Positions 20,628-32,397 of a stretch of DNA of 64,000 bases are shown piece after piece. A program made the position numbers and the translations under genes. Origin of the DNA: Topomyia yanbarensis (lineage: Eukaryota > Arthropoda > Insecta > Diptera > Culicidae); NCBI RefSeq assembly GCF_030247195.1, contig NC_080671.1:299719934-299783933 (forward strand), in the 5' to 3' direction. Below the pieces are notes generated by a model. That model worked only from the letters and a program-made list of their open reading frames with translations. It did not search any database and was not told the DNA's origin. Position 1 is the stretch's first letter; each line of letters begins with the position of its first letter.

Positions 20628-21180
20628 TTTAGGAAATATTTACAGTTATCTTAAAACTAACAATATAGTTTGGTACAAAAAAGGGGGAACAAAAATTTAT
20701 GAAAAATTTTACAGGTGTTTTAAAACTAGGGATACAATTCTATTTACAAGATGGGGGACAATAGTTTTAACAAAGAATAGAAATTACAACTATCTTAAAA
20801 CTAGGAATACGGAATACAAATTTGATTTTTTATCGGAGACTTATGCTTGGTCATTTCCAAAATCGGTGTAGAAGTAGTTGTATCAAGGACAGGGGAGAGA
20901 CGGCGTAGATGGTGACTGGGAGAGAAGAGCAAAACTTGCAACTTTCGGGCAAACGGGAGATCAGCGAAACAAATTAGCGCCTCAGTCTAGTAGGTCGGAT
21001 TGGCGGATGGTATTCTTCGGACCCGCGGGGAATCCTTCAAAAGTCATCGAACCTCGAGTCGCTCTCGCTTCAGATTCCGTAGTGGTAAGGGCGACGGCGG
21101 TTACATAGTGGCAGTCTGGAGCTGAGCGGTTCCACAAGGCAGGAAGAAACTTCTAAAAACGAGAAATAAAAAGAGAGGGG
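20628..21180 (-). other. 3' UTR of element C
   Basis: Non-coding and unlike the B and D 3' UTRs. On the element strand, CCTAGTTTTAA-like motifs recur three times at about 20,650-20,810. This, with the different length, marks C as a separate subfamily. Confidence 0.7.
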
Positions 21181-24100
21181 CTAAATTGGGATATTTATCG
21201 ATTTTATGAAAGTATAAATAAGGGACATATAGGGAAAATCACGATTTGCCAGCATATCTCGAACTGGGACATTGGGTGGTCTACCTCGGGCCCGAAGGGA
21301 ATTCTTTAACTGAGACCTGGCGTCCAAATACCCGGCGCATACCCAGACAACGTGCTCGATGCCGTGATAGCCCTCGTCACAAGCGCACAGACTGCTCTCC
21401 GCAAGCCCAATACGCCGCAAATGCGCATCTAAGGTGTAGTGGTTGGACATAAGTCGGGACATTACACGAATAAAATCCCGACCCACATCCATCCCCCTGA
21501 ACCAAGGCTTCGTTGATACCTTTGGGATAATCGAATGTAGCCATCGTCCAAGTTCACCATTGCTCCACGAGGTTTGCCAACTGTTGAGTGTCCTCTGACG
21601 ACAAATACTAAAAAATTTGTTGAAGCAGATTGGTCTTTCGTATATGTCATCATTTAATGCACCCACCTTTGCTAATGAGTCGGCCTTTTCATTGCCCGGG
21701 ATCATTGAGCTTGAATGAAGGGGTGATAGTATTGTTGAAGATACCGAAGCCAGTGGACCCATCGAGATTTGATCCGTCAGTGTAAAACATTTTGTCACAG
21801 TCGACTTCTCGGAATTTATTATAAAATATATTGGGGATCACTTACGGGCGTATATGATCCGGGATTCCACAAATCTCTTCCTTCATGGATGTGTCGAATA
21901 ATACAGTAGAATCAGAAGTATCTAGGAAACGAACACGGTTGGGAGTATATGAAGAAGGATTAATGCTCTGTGCCATGTAGTCGAAGTACAAGGACATAAA
22001 TCGGGTTTGAGAATTAAGCTCAACGAGCCTCTCGAAGTTTTCAATCACCAACGGGTTCAGAATGTCGCATCGGATGAGCAATCGATATGTGAGTTCCCTA
22101 AATCGATTTTTTAGCGGAAGAACGCCCGCCAGCACTACGAGACTCATCGTATGGGTCGAGTGCATGCAACCCAAGGCAATGCGCAAGCAACGATACTGGA
22201 TTCTCTCCAGTTTGATGAAGTGTATGTTCGCAGCGGAGCGGAAACAGAAACACCCGTATCACCGACAATATCGATGTTTGGTACAGCCTGATTAGGTCTC
22301 CTGGGTGGGCACCCCACCATGTTCCAGTTATTGTCCGGAGAAAATTGATCCTTTGTTGGCATTTCTGTTTCAGATACCTAATGTGACATCCCCAGGTACC
22401 TTTAGAGTCGAACCAGACCCCGAGATATTTAAATGTGAAGACCTGATTGATCGTTTCACCCATTAATAGAAGCTGGAGTTGCGCCGGCTCGCGCTTCCTA
22501 GAAAAAACAACCAACTCAGTTTTCTGCGTGGAGAACTCGATACCCAGCTGAAGATCCTAAGCAGACAAATTGTCCAAGGTATCTTGTAATGGTCTTTGCA
22601 AGTCGGCAGCTTTGGGCCCTGTAACAGAGACCACCCCGTCGTCTGCAAGTTGCCTTAGCGTGCATGAATTGGCAAGACAATCGTCAATGTCATTCACGTA
22701 AAAATTGTAGAGTAGGGGACTTAGACATGAGCCCTGGGGAAGACCCATGTAGCCAAATCGCAATGTTGTTAAATCGCCATGCGAAAAGTGCATGTGCTTT
22801 TCAGACAACAGGTTTAGCAAAAAGTTATTTAAAAATTGGTGAAAAACCATGCTGGTGCAGCTTCTCTGACAGAATGTTGATAGAAACTGAGTCAAAAGCC
22901 CCCTTAATATCCAAGAAGACTGATGCCATCTGCTCTTTGTTAGCATAGGCCATTTGAATTTCTGTAGAAAGCAATGCAAGGCAATCGTTCGTCCCTTTGC
23001 CTTTGCGGAAGCCAAATTGTGTATCTGACAGTAAGCCATTTGCTTCAACCCAATTGTCGAGACGAAACAAGATCATTTTCTCGAACAACTTCCGAATACA
23101 GGACAGCATTGCAATCGGCCGATACGAGTTGTGCTCGGAGGCTGGTTTTCCTGGTTTTTGGATGGCGATGACCTTCACTTGCCTCCAGTCATGAGGGACA
23201 ATGTTACCCTCAAGAAACTTGTTAAATAAATTCAACCAGCGCCTTTTTGCAGTGTCAGGCAGATTCTTCAACAAGTTGAATTTGATTCTGTCTAACCCTG
23301 GGGCGTTATTGTTGCATGATGAGAGAGCAAGTGAGAACTCCACCATCGAAAACGGTGTTTCGTTCGTGGTATCGTGAGGAGACGCGGCGCGGAACGTTTT
23401 CTGTGCCGGGACAGAGTCCGGACAGATCTTCTTGGCGAAGGCGAATATCCAACGGTTTGAATATTCCACGTTCTCGTTGGTACTGTTTCGGTTACGCATA
23501 CGTCGAGCTGTACCCCAAAGAATGCTCATCGCTGTTTCTCTCGTTAACCCGTCGACGAATCGGCGCCAATAACTGCGTTTTTTGGCTTTCGTTAAACTCT
23601 TCATTCGCCTTTCTAGCGACGCGTACTGTTGATAGCTAGCGGGTAACCCGTCTTCCCGGAAGGCCTTATATGCAGTGGACTTTTCCGCGTACAGCTCTGA
23701 GCACTCTTTATCCCACCACAGTGTGGGGGACCGTCCATGGGTATTCGCGCTGGGTACCCAAAGTAGCTTGATTCGCACTATCGAGAATCAAGCCAGCCAA
23801 AAACCTGTACTCTTCCTCCGGAGGAAGTTCTTGAGTAGATTCGATTTTAACGGATATCGCGGTCGCGTAACTCTTCCAATCAATGTTCCGTGTGAGGTCA
23901 TACGAGACATTGATTGTTTCCGATGGTCTTTACCCGTTAGCAATTGAAATCACGATAGGCAAATGATCGCTACCGTGAGGATCAGGGATCACCTTCCACC
24001 TGCAATCTAACTGTAGCGATGTCGAGCAAAGCGATAAATCCAACGCGCTCGCGCGTGCTGGTGGTGTAGGAATCCGCGTCATTTCTCCCGTGTTTAAGAT

Positions 24101-24616
24101 GGTCATGTTGAAATTGTCGCAAAGATCTTGGATTAATGTTGATCTATTATCATCATGAAGACAGCCCCATACCGTACCGTGCGAGTTAAAGTCTCCCAGA
24201 ACTAGCCGCGGTGCCGGTAAGGATTCCGTGATATTACAAAGCGTTCGGTGCCCTACCGAGGCTCTAAGAGAAATGTAGATGGAAGCAATGCTAAGGTCTT
24301 TACCTTTGATTATAACTTGACAAGCGACAATTTCAATGCCTGGTGTCGAAGGGAGGTTAATTCGGTTGAAAGAATAGCACTTTTTGATCCCCAAAAGTAC
24401 TCCTCCGTAAGGGTTTTCTCGATCCGGACGGATTATATTAAAGTCGTGGAAGTTGAAATTTATATCGGAAGTTAACCAAGTTTCACATAATGTGAAAACA
24501 TCACATTTTAAACTGTTTAGTAAAAATTTGAAGGAATCGATTTTCGGGAGGATACTTCTGCAATTACACTGTAGGACAGTGATCAAACCAGTGACCTCGT
24601 TTGATGACTTAGCCAT
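21181..24616 (-). pseudogene. Element C ORF2: endonuclease-RT-RNase H, heavily frameshifted and deleted
   Basis: Start ATG at 24,616 (MAKSSNEVTG). Endonuclease motifs (QCNCRS, a change from the usual W; CETWL; GDFNSHG; GSDHLP) run to about 23,930. The frame then breaks, and RT segments appear in successive frames: WWDKECSELY to NSYRPIAMLS to FLDIKGAFDS (23,778-22,825), GLPQGSCLSP and QLADDGVV (23,048-22,557), then the thumb region and IPDHIRP (to 21,842). In RNase H the first acidic motif (LTDQIS, degenerate in that frame) is followed directly by PGNEKADSLAK, so the central helices with the catalytic E and D are deleted near 21,705. Stop at 21,181-21,183. Confidence 0.85.
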
Positions 24617-25354
24617 CGAAGGATACGATCGCTGCACGGAGGGGCCATTTAGCAGTCAACTGCTTCAAAAATGTTTGCACTATAGGGAGAAAACGAATTA
24701 GAATGCTTTTAAGAGGATCAGTAACATTGAAAGCTGTGAAAATTAGGTCCACTATGTCAGAAAATTTCATTAGTCCATTACTGGATTGAGTGTCTGTTTG
24801 AAAAAAGGTGTCCCTGGAAGTGGTGGATACTCCTTGTTAGAATTAAAATTTCCAAGTCCTGGAGCAACTTGCTTCGGCTTTTGGGCACCACTTCCGTTGG
24901 ATTTATTAAATGTAGTTGACACACTCTCTGAGGAGGACACCTTGGCACCCTTGCGAGGCAGTCTAGGGGAGGCTAGTTTTCTCCTCTTCCTAGATTCCCC
25001 CGAGTCTGACGGAGAATAAGTTGTCTTATCATCTTCAGTTTTTGCGGAATACAATTGCTTGCATTCCAGAATCTTCACCTGTTGAAGTGAAGGGTCCTTA
25101 AAGCAGCCAACCCCGTACTTCAACAGGCCTTCGCACTTCAGACCCGGTTCGGCGACGACCCCATCGATCTCCGCTGCCCTACAAGGCACAAACACCCTGA
25201 ATTGCTTCGTAAAACGTTCGCTGCGAGCAATCTGGTTTGCCTGGTCGAGGTCATTTACTATAACGCGTATCTTATTAGCTCGAACACGTGTTATCTGAGC
25301 TACGGACGGGTAGTTATCAGTCAGCTCCCGTGAGATCTCTAGAATAATAGGCAC
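24609..25354 (-). pseudogene. Element C ORF1 remnant lacking zinc knuckles
   Basis: Opens without a start codon at LEISRELTDNYPSV, homologous to about residue 47 of B ORF1. It reads through FRVFVPCRAAEIDGVV and LLKYGVG to KTTYSPSDSGESRKRRK. That joins the middle of the RRM-like region to the basic linker, with about 130 residues and all three knuckles missing. A frameshift near 24,778 precedes the conserved C-terminus (MKFSDIVDLIFTAFN). The 5' junction also lacks the N-terminus, so at least two internal deletions occurred. Confidence 0.82.
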
Positions 25355-25499
25355 CGGCGAACAAAGACTGCCTCAAACAATGGTTGACCTTCACTGACAA
25401 TATATATTCTTATTCACTTTATGCACAGCACCAGAAAACGAACTGCTTCGATCGAGAACTCACTATATATTATATTATAAAATATTTTATTGTGTTATA

Positions 25500-26458
25500 C
25501 AGTAATGTTTCGATTATATCACGGTCGTTCTGTATTTTAGCGTGATATATTTAAAGCGTGATATATTCAAAACAAAACAAAAAATTACATTTAAGCATTA
25601 ACCCATGTGTTTCTATAAATAAAAAGTCGTAAAAGTTAAAGTTAGTCAAAAAGAATTAATCATAGTAGGGTAATGAGCCTATTTTTGCCATGTTTCTATT
25701 ACCACACCACCTATTTGAAGCCGTTGGTTAGAGCAGCGTCTGCCATCTTTGTTCAACGCATTGGGTCAAATGGTATGGCATCAGCGGATAATTTATCTCC
25801 ACACAGCTTCACTTTACGTATTCCGTACCTTTTCTTAAAATTGTTGAATTACCCAAAACTAAACTTGAAGGAATCTGGCACGTTAAAGTTTTTGGCAAAT
25901 ATCTTGACTATTAGAACAATTTATTCGAAGAGACTACGATTCATTCCTCGTTGTATCAACATTCATAAAAATAGTCACATCTCCAATTCTTGATGTTGTC
26001 CTTCTAAAAGAAAAGTATTCACATCAACACAAGAGAAAATGCATATCTCCTCATACCTACCATATCTTGCGTATTTTATTTTTCTCATTATTTTGTTAGA
26101 TTTTTCTGCGGATAACTAACAATTAAGCGAATAAAAAAGAAGTCGATTTTTTTATCCGGTACACCAAGCCGTTTTAAGACACGGCAAATGAGTTACAAAG
26201 ATTCTAAAACAAAAATTGGAATCGATCAAAAGATATTTCGACAATCCTAGTGATTACAACGAAATAGTCCGAAACCCACTAATAGGCTCATTACCCTACA
26301 TGTAAATAAGCAAATTAATTGTAAACAAATATTAAATGTGGCTTAACTGGATCCAAATTTAGTGTGCCTTTTCTGTTTTTCAAAAAGCGTGATATAATCG
26401 AGGGTGATATAAACGAGTATTGATATAAACGCATAGTGATATAATCGAAACATTACTG
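25500..26458. mobile_element. pogo-like non-autonomous transposon, 959 bp
   Basis: A perfect 23-bp TIR begins CAGTAATGTTTCGATTATAT, with TA at 25,498-25,499 and 26,459-26,460. GTGATATAAWCG-type motifs repeat just inside both ends (about 25,540-25,570 and 26,385-26,440). CAGT ends, TA duplication and such repeats resemble pogo/Tigger elements. No transposase frame. A second MITE (25,668-26,296) occupies the centre. Confidence 0.85.
25668..26296. mobile_element. 629-bp TA MITE (GGGTAATGAGCC family) nested in the pogo-like element
   Basis: Ends GGGTAATGAGCCTATT and GGCTCATTACCC, flanked by TA on both sides. Same family as 45,973-46,291 and 53,645-54,852: after the TIR come a CCATGTTTCTATTA segment and TTGAAGCCGTTGGTTAGAGC. 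Non-coding. Confidence 0.85.
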
Positions 26459-26460
26459 TA

Positions 26461-27062
26461 CTACGTTCACACTACGAGTTTTACCGCTATCTTGATAACA
26501 TTTTTCTTGTTGCTAATTATTATAACGTGTTTTAGCTCTGTAGTGTTAACGTAGTATTAACTTGTATTATATGTGTTATATTATACTATATTTTATTATA
26601 TTCTATTATATTTTATCATCTACGTAACCCGATCAGAAACACATAACAAAAAGATTTCAAAGCTAAATCTAGCTTTGTTACTTGTTATGAATTTCTGTTA
26701 TTTTAACTACTAACGAGACCTTATTTATAACACAATATGCTACGAAAATTGCATTCTGTTATAATCTTGTTATTTCATTCTGATCGGGATACGTACTCAT
26801 ATATGCAATCATATTTTTACGTTATATAACCACATAGAACTAAATATATAAAACGCATGGGAATCGGGAGGGACCATCAGGGCACCTGATTGAAGCGATT
26901 TGGACAGGAAGAGTGGAGTAGCCAGCTTCCTGTCGCTAACATTTCGTGGAGATTGGGCGGGCTCTTCTCCCCACCTATTGGAGCTACCTTCCACTACAAT
27001 GGCTTGCATTACGATTGACTTATATGATCTTGTTATTAGAAGGAGATTCTCGAACACTCCCG
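26461..27062. other. Spacer with degenerate TTATA-like repeats
   Basis: 26,570-26,620 is a decayed TATTATATTYTATTA stretch. A GC-richer segment at 26,870-26,990 reads on the minus strand as SPRNVSDRKLATPLF in an open frame. I do not recognise it, and it could be a fragment of an unidentified element. Confidence 0.4.
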
Positions 27063-28924
27063 CACGGTGTTCCTAAAACCGTTATTAACAAAAAAATGAC
27101 CATAAATTTGTCATACGGCATTCGAAAGATACAGTATCCCAGCATCTTCTCAGTGAATTTCAAAATGATCCATCGAGGGATTCGAGAGAAATTGTAATTT
27201 GAAGTTTTATGACACGTTTCATAAGGCTACCAGTAAACACCCACGGGTTTGGTCCTATCTCTACAAACAAATTTTTTTTGTCTACTTATTTAATACATGG
27301 CATTCGAAAGATATAGTAATCAAGTATATCTCCTGCAAGTTTGAAAATATTTCATTGACGGAATCGAAATTTATAACGGTTTGCATGTGGTATGCGGTCA
27401 TAGATGGGTTTTCTACCAGACTTCAAGCGTGAATCCATGTTTGTCCATTGACTATTTAGATCGTTTATACGTGCCGCGGTTTTTAAAGGAAAACCTGACC
27501 ATTTAATTACATAAATATAATGTACAAAAGGTGTTATTTATATGGTACACTGAAAAAATATGAAAATAGGGTTGTCTACCAAACGTTAAATATAATGTGT
27601 AAATTAAAAAAATGGATAAAAGTCGCAATGTTTACTTCAAAAGGCCATATTTCAATGGTTTGTTGATCGATTCTAATTATTTTTTCATTATTGAACAAGT
27701 AGACGTTTCATCGTTAATTTTCAATAAGAAGAATATAAAATAGAGTTGCCTACTTCAAACAATGGACAACATTATTATCCTCAATTATATGTATTATCAC
27801 TATTTAGTGAATATCTTTGTATTCAAAACGATGACCTATACATTAGTTGAATGCAACGAACGCTAACTACAAATGATGGAAAATAAAACCATAAATTTAA
27901 AAAATATGAAGGTATTTGCTGATTCAGATCAATTTATGTTATGATACGGTTTTTGTTGAAAATTTTGTACAATCCCTGGTTGGGTTGACAGATGTTAAAA
28001 CTGGTGAAAGGGGATGTTATTAGTACAAGTTCATCTGCTCATATCTCTAACTATTGTCAGTTTTATTGTCGAATTGAACTTATCATGAGAATTTGACATT
28101 CAGATGTTTATACAGCAATTGCAATCAACTAGTATATAAAAATGAATAGGTTGCTATTTTTAAAACAAAAATATTTACTAAATAATGATAATACATATAG
28201 TTGAGATCAACTATATCGCCTATTTATTGATGTAGATGACTCTGTTTTATATTCTTCTTAATGTAAATTAACAATGAAACGTCTACCTGTTCAATAATGA
28301 AAAAATAATTAGATTCGGTCAACAAACCATTGAGATATGGCCTTTTGAAGTAAACATTCCAACTTTTATTCATTTTTTTAGTTTTCACATTATATTTAAC
28401 GTTTGGTAGACAACCCTATTTTCATATTTTTTCAGTGCACCATATAAATAACACCTTTTGTACATTATACTTATGTAATTAAATGGTCAGGTTTTCCTTT
28501 AAAAAACCGCGACACGTATAAACGATCTAAATAGTCAATGGACAAACATGGATTCACGCTTGAAGTCTGGTAGAAAACCCATCTATGGCCGCATACCACA
28601 TCCAAACCGTTATAAATTTCGATTCCGTCAATGAAATATTTTCAAACTTGCAGGGGATATATTTGATTACTATATCTTTCGAATGCCATGTACTAAATAA
28701 GTAGACAAAAAAAAATATTGTTTGTAGAGATAGGACCAAACCCGTGGGTGTTTGCTGGTAGCCTTATGAAACGTGTCATAAAACTTCAAATTGCAATTTC
28801 TCCCGCATCCCTCGATGGATCATTTTGAAATTCACTGAGAAGATGCTTCGATACTGTATCTTTCGAATGCCGTATGACAAATTTATGGTCATTTTTTGTT
28901 AATAACGATTTTAGGAACACCGTG
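27063..28924. mobile_element. Foldback element with inverted arms of about 0.8 kb
   Basis: Left arm about 27,063-27,865, right arm about 28,118-28,924, reverse complements from CACGGTGTTCCTAAAACC inward, including TTTGTCATACGGCATTCGAAAG, GCCATATTTCAATGG-type and TATGTATTATC segments. Divergence is moderate. The loop is about 250 bp. Short frames appear in both arms but are mirror shadows. Its right end lies 16 bp from the next TIR element. Confidence 0.85.
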
Positions 28925-29109
28925 CCGTGGAACGCGTAAGGGGCCGTTCATAAACCACGTAGACTCATAGGGGGGACGGGGGGGTCTGGCTAAAGTCTAC
29001 GTTTGTCTACGAGGGGGGAGGGGGGGGGCTTTTAAAAAGTCTACGTAGACTTTTATTTTTTGTTATTCTCGTATTACTAATTATAAATGGGATTTAAAGA
29101 CACATTCCA

Positions 29110-32100
29110 GCGTTAGGGGACAACGTTTGAACGCATTATGCAACTGTTAACAGCTCGCCGTTTGAAAAATCCTTCGATGTACGCTCAAAACACTTAATTG
29201 AATACTTTAAAAGTTCTAACACAACGTTAATGTTATGGGTTCGATGTTTTTCAGGTTGTCATTTCATTCTGAGAGGTGAAAATGTCGCGTAAGGGGACAA
29301 CAGATCAAAATATTGATTTTCCAACCTACACTTGTATTTATCAAAAAACCTGCTCTATCTCAAACTTTAGAGCATCCATTTGTTCTAGGAATTTGATCAT
29401 CGGTAGTCACAGAACAATACTGTACACTTAGATTTTCGAGCTTTCATGAAAAAATTTTCACGACCGTTGCAAACGCTGCGTTAGGGGACAACACCAAAAT
29501 GAACACAAACGGTCGCATATTAAGTGTTGTCCCCTAACGCGACCGAAGTGTTTGTTGAAGCTAATACAAAGCGAAGTATATTACCTCTAGACATGTGAAT
29601 AACTCAAAACAAAGATTTGAAATGCCAAACTAGATGTATTTCTAGTTTCATCTTCATGTGTATTTGACAAATGATATTTAGAAATCAAATTAATATGGAT
29701 TGAGAACAGGCCACACCGCATACCGCAGTGTGGCCCGGTATAGAAGTGATTGTAGACCACCATCGCCACTTTCTAATGGTTTGAAAAAAGTGGTTTCAAG
29801 TAGTTTTGGTAAGTTGAGGCAATAAATCGAACTGATTTTCAGACACCAAAATATTTCAGATCAAGAATTAGAGCCAGAACCAACAGAAATAGATCAAATT
29901 AGAAATAAATTCCAATAAAGATCGTTATGGGTGTAGCCCTCGTCTACCCTCCATTTCATGCCTGGAACCAGACCCGGGCTGGCAAACGTTACGTCAATCC
30001 ATGCCTCCACTCCGTTTCTACGGAATGTGCTAGCGGAGCAATGATTGGCTAACACACCGTCGAGTTTCGCAAGCGCCTCCAGTAGCGCTTGGCCCCTGCT
30101 ATTTGTACAGCGGCTGCCCCACTCTACTGCCCAAGCGATAAAGTCTCCCGCTATGACTACCGGTTTCCGGCCCACTAGATCCGACGAGAGCCTGTCGATC
30201 ATCTGGTTGAACTGTTCTATGGGCAACCTTGGTGAGGCGTAGCAACTACAATAGAACACACCATTGATCTTGGCAATCGCAACACCACGGGTCGGATAGG
30301 AGGGCGACATCTGTCCTCGACTCCGAGACCGACTGCCACAACAGCTGTTGGGCAGCTGCACAATGGTTAAGATTTAGCTGTGTGACGTTCACGGCTTCTT
30401 CTTACTGGCCTCGCCGAAGGGACACGAAGGTCCACCCATAGCATGGTTACGCTTCTTAGCGGTGCAGATAAGGCATTTATGCGCCTTAGTGCAGCCCCGC
30501 TCTTTATGCCCCTCCTCGCCGCAGCGACGACATAGTTTGCTCCTGTCTGTTCCCTTGCATTCGTACGACTTATGGCCAGACTCAAGGCACCGATAGCACC
30601 TATCCACTGAAGGCGGCTGGGGTATGCTAACTGGACATACTGACCAGCCGATCTTCAGTTTTCCTTTCACGGTAACGTGTTTTGCTTCCGCTTTCAGTAG
30701 CCTGAGGTAGGCTACTTGCGTGCCAGAGGGTCCCGCTCTCAAGCGTATAGAGGCCCGCTCAAATAAGTTTTTTCAAGCAATTTGACCAAATAAGTTTTTT
30801 CAAGCAATTTTAATGCGCTGACTATTTTTGACATTATAAAATATTAAAAATAAAATTAACTGTAGATCAAAAAACGTCATTAGGGTGATTCAATATTTAT
30901 TTTCTTGTTGCGTTAAAAATGTGACACTGAAGCAACTCAGCAAAGGTAAGACTGTCAAAAAATTATACTCAGTCAAGCAGTTATGATAATTACATATTGT
31001 ATATAATGTCGCGAAAAACCAGTAATACGGTTGAAGTAAAGATTTCGAAATAGAATATCGCCCTTCCAGTTCAACCTCTGGCGTTTGTTCAACCGTTTCT
31101 ACTCATAGATCTGCAAGAAGACACTTAATAGTTACGATTGCGGAAATTAATCAAAATGCAGCCGATTTTTGCGATTTTTGGAAAAGAAGGGAAAGACGCA
31201 GATTTTTGAAAATTTAGATATATTACAGTACAAAAAAATGTTAAAAATCTGCACACAATTGCGGTCTTATGTGTCAGCTGGCCGGCTTGTCATTGAATTA
31301 TCTAAATGATGGAAAACTGGAGTATCCTCGACAAAATTTTGACTTTAACGTGCTATAAAAACATTAAAAAGCTATGTTAAACTACGATGTTTGGTTCATG
31401 TAGAAGAAAATCAATTCCGAAAAGACAAACCGTGGTTTGTTCCAAGTGGTCAATAATTATAAACTGTGAAGTCCCGTTCCATTTTTTTTTTGGTTTTTTT
31501 CTTATATTATGAGAACAATATTCAAACGCCGCACCCCCTTAATGATGTCCGATTGAGCTAAAAACTTGCATAGATTACTTTTTTCGATGTAATAAGCATT
31601 TTATGTAAAACTTTATGCGATAATTTATGATGACCATTTTCATTGATATCTTGCCTCTTGAACAGCCCTAGTTCTCCATACAAACTTTGGTTTTTAACTG
31701 TGAAGCCCGGTTCCAGTTTTTTTTTCAAAAATTTCTTCACCAGGGGTTTCCTGGGACCCAAAACTTTTGCCATTTTTTCTTCGTTCTGCTCCCCGATCGA
31801 GTGTTGAACAGAATTATCCTGTCAATTTGAAAGAATATTTAAGGAGGACAAGTGAGTGTTATTCCCTATGACCAAATTCTTCCGTGCGCTCTCATACTTG
31901 TTTAGCATATTGCGTTCCATTCCATATCTTTGAACCCTGTTCTGAAATTGTTGATTTATCCTTAGATAGTTTATCCATTGATAGATGTAATAAAAACTCG
32001 ATTATTTTGTGATATTATAAGGTAGGCCTTCCCCTTAATGGCACAAACCCCCCCCCCCCAACTCTCTTTCCACCCCTTAGGCCATTCATACCACTGCATG

Positions 32101-32397
32101 GCTGCGCTATTTCTGCAATAGGTTGCTTATATCTTTTATGTCTATATCCTGTTCTGTAGGCTCCCAAAGTATCTCTGCAGAAGGATTTACCGTACTGTAA
32201 CGGAAAGCGTTAGGGGACAACACTTCAGTGCACCCCTGTGAAAGAACGATTTTAAAGTTTGTTATATACAAATAGCACATTTTTAGAAAGGTATTGAGGA
32301 GTTTTAGTTTTTTTAGTTTCTGAAAATATTTCATAGATATCATGCATTGTTTTCGTGAAAAATTGAAAAAAACATGATTTTTGCGTTAGGGGACAAC
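29110..32397. repeat. Six dispersed copies of the 15-bp motif GCGTTAGGGGACAAC
   Basis: Plus strand at 29,110-29,124, 29,287-29,301 (one mismatch), 29,478-29,492, 32,207-32,221 and 32,383-32,397. Minus strand at 29,526-29,540. The third and fourth face each other, forming a 63-bp inverted repeat. The two clusters lie either side of the R1-like fragment, so they may be subterminal repeats or ends of an element that was itself interrupted. Confidence 0.85.
29894..30757 (-). pseudogene. R1-like non-LTR retrotransposon fragment (ORF1 knuckles and start of the endonuclease)
   Basis: 30,742-30,389 encodes the C-terminal part of a gag-like ORF1 with three knuckles: CYRCLESGHKSYEC, CRRCGEEGHKERGC and CLICTAKKRNHAMGGPSC. 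After a short offset, 30,361-29,894 encodes an endonuclease-domain segment with CSCYASPRLP, VIAGDFIAWAVEWGS (usual DFN changed to DFI) and an altered catalytic end (THNDLYW instead of SDH). Both ends are truncated and there is no RT. The layout and motifs resemble R1-clade elements. Confidence 0.8.

Larger units (their letters stand above)
20611..25464 (-). mobile_element. Retrotransposon C: internally deleted I-superclade element
   Basis: The 5' end is at 25,464 (AGTGAGTTCTCGATCG, comparable to the start of B). The 3' end is CGAAATGAATAAAAAAA near 20,611-20,627. Both flanks are TATAA-rich; a TSD of about 11 bp (ATAATATAATA) is possible but uncertain in such simple DNA. The 3' UTR differs from those of B and D, so C is a sister subfamily. 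ORF1 lacks its start and all zinc knuckles. ORF2 has many frameshifts and lacks the middle of RNase H. Non-autonomous. Confidence 0.85.

Noticed and set aside
19445..20871. Long open frames (395 and 464 aa) of repeated IILYY
   Set aside because: They are translations of the (TTATA)n satellite, which lacks stop codons in every frame; there is no codon or domain evidence for a protein. The same applies to 16,591-17,023.
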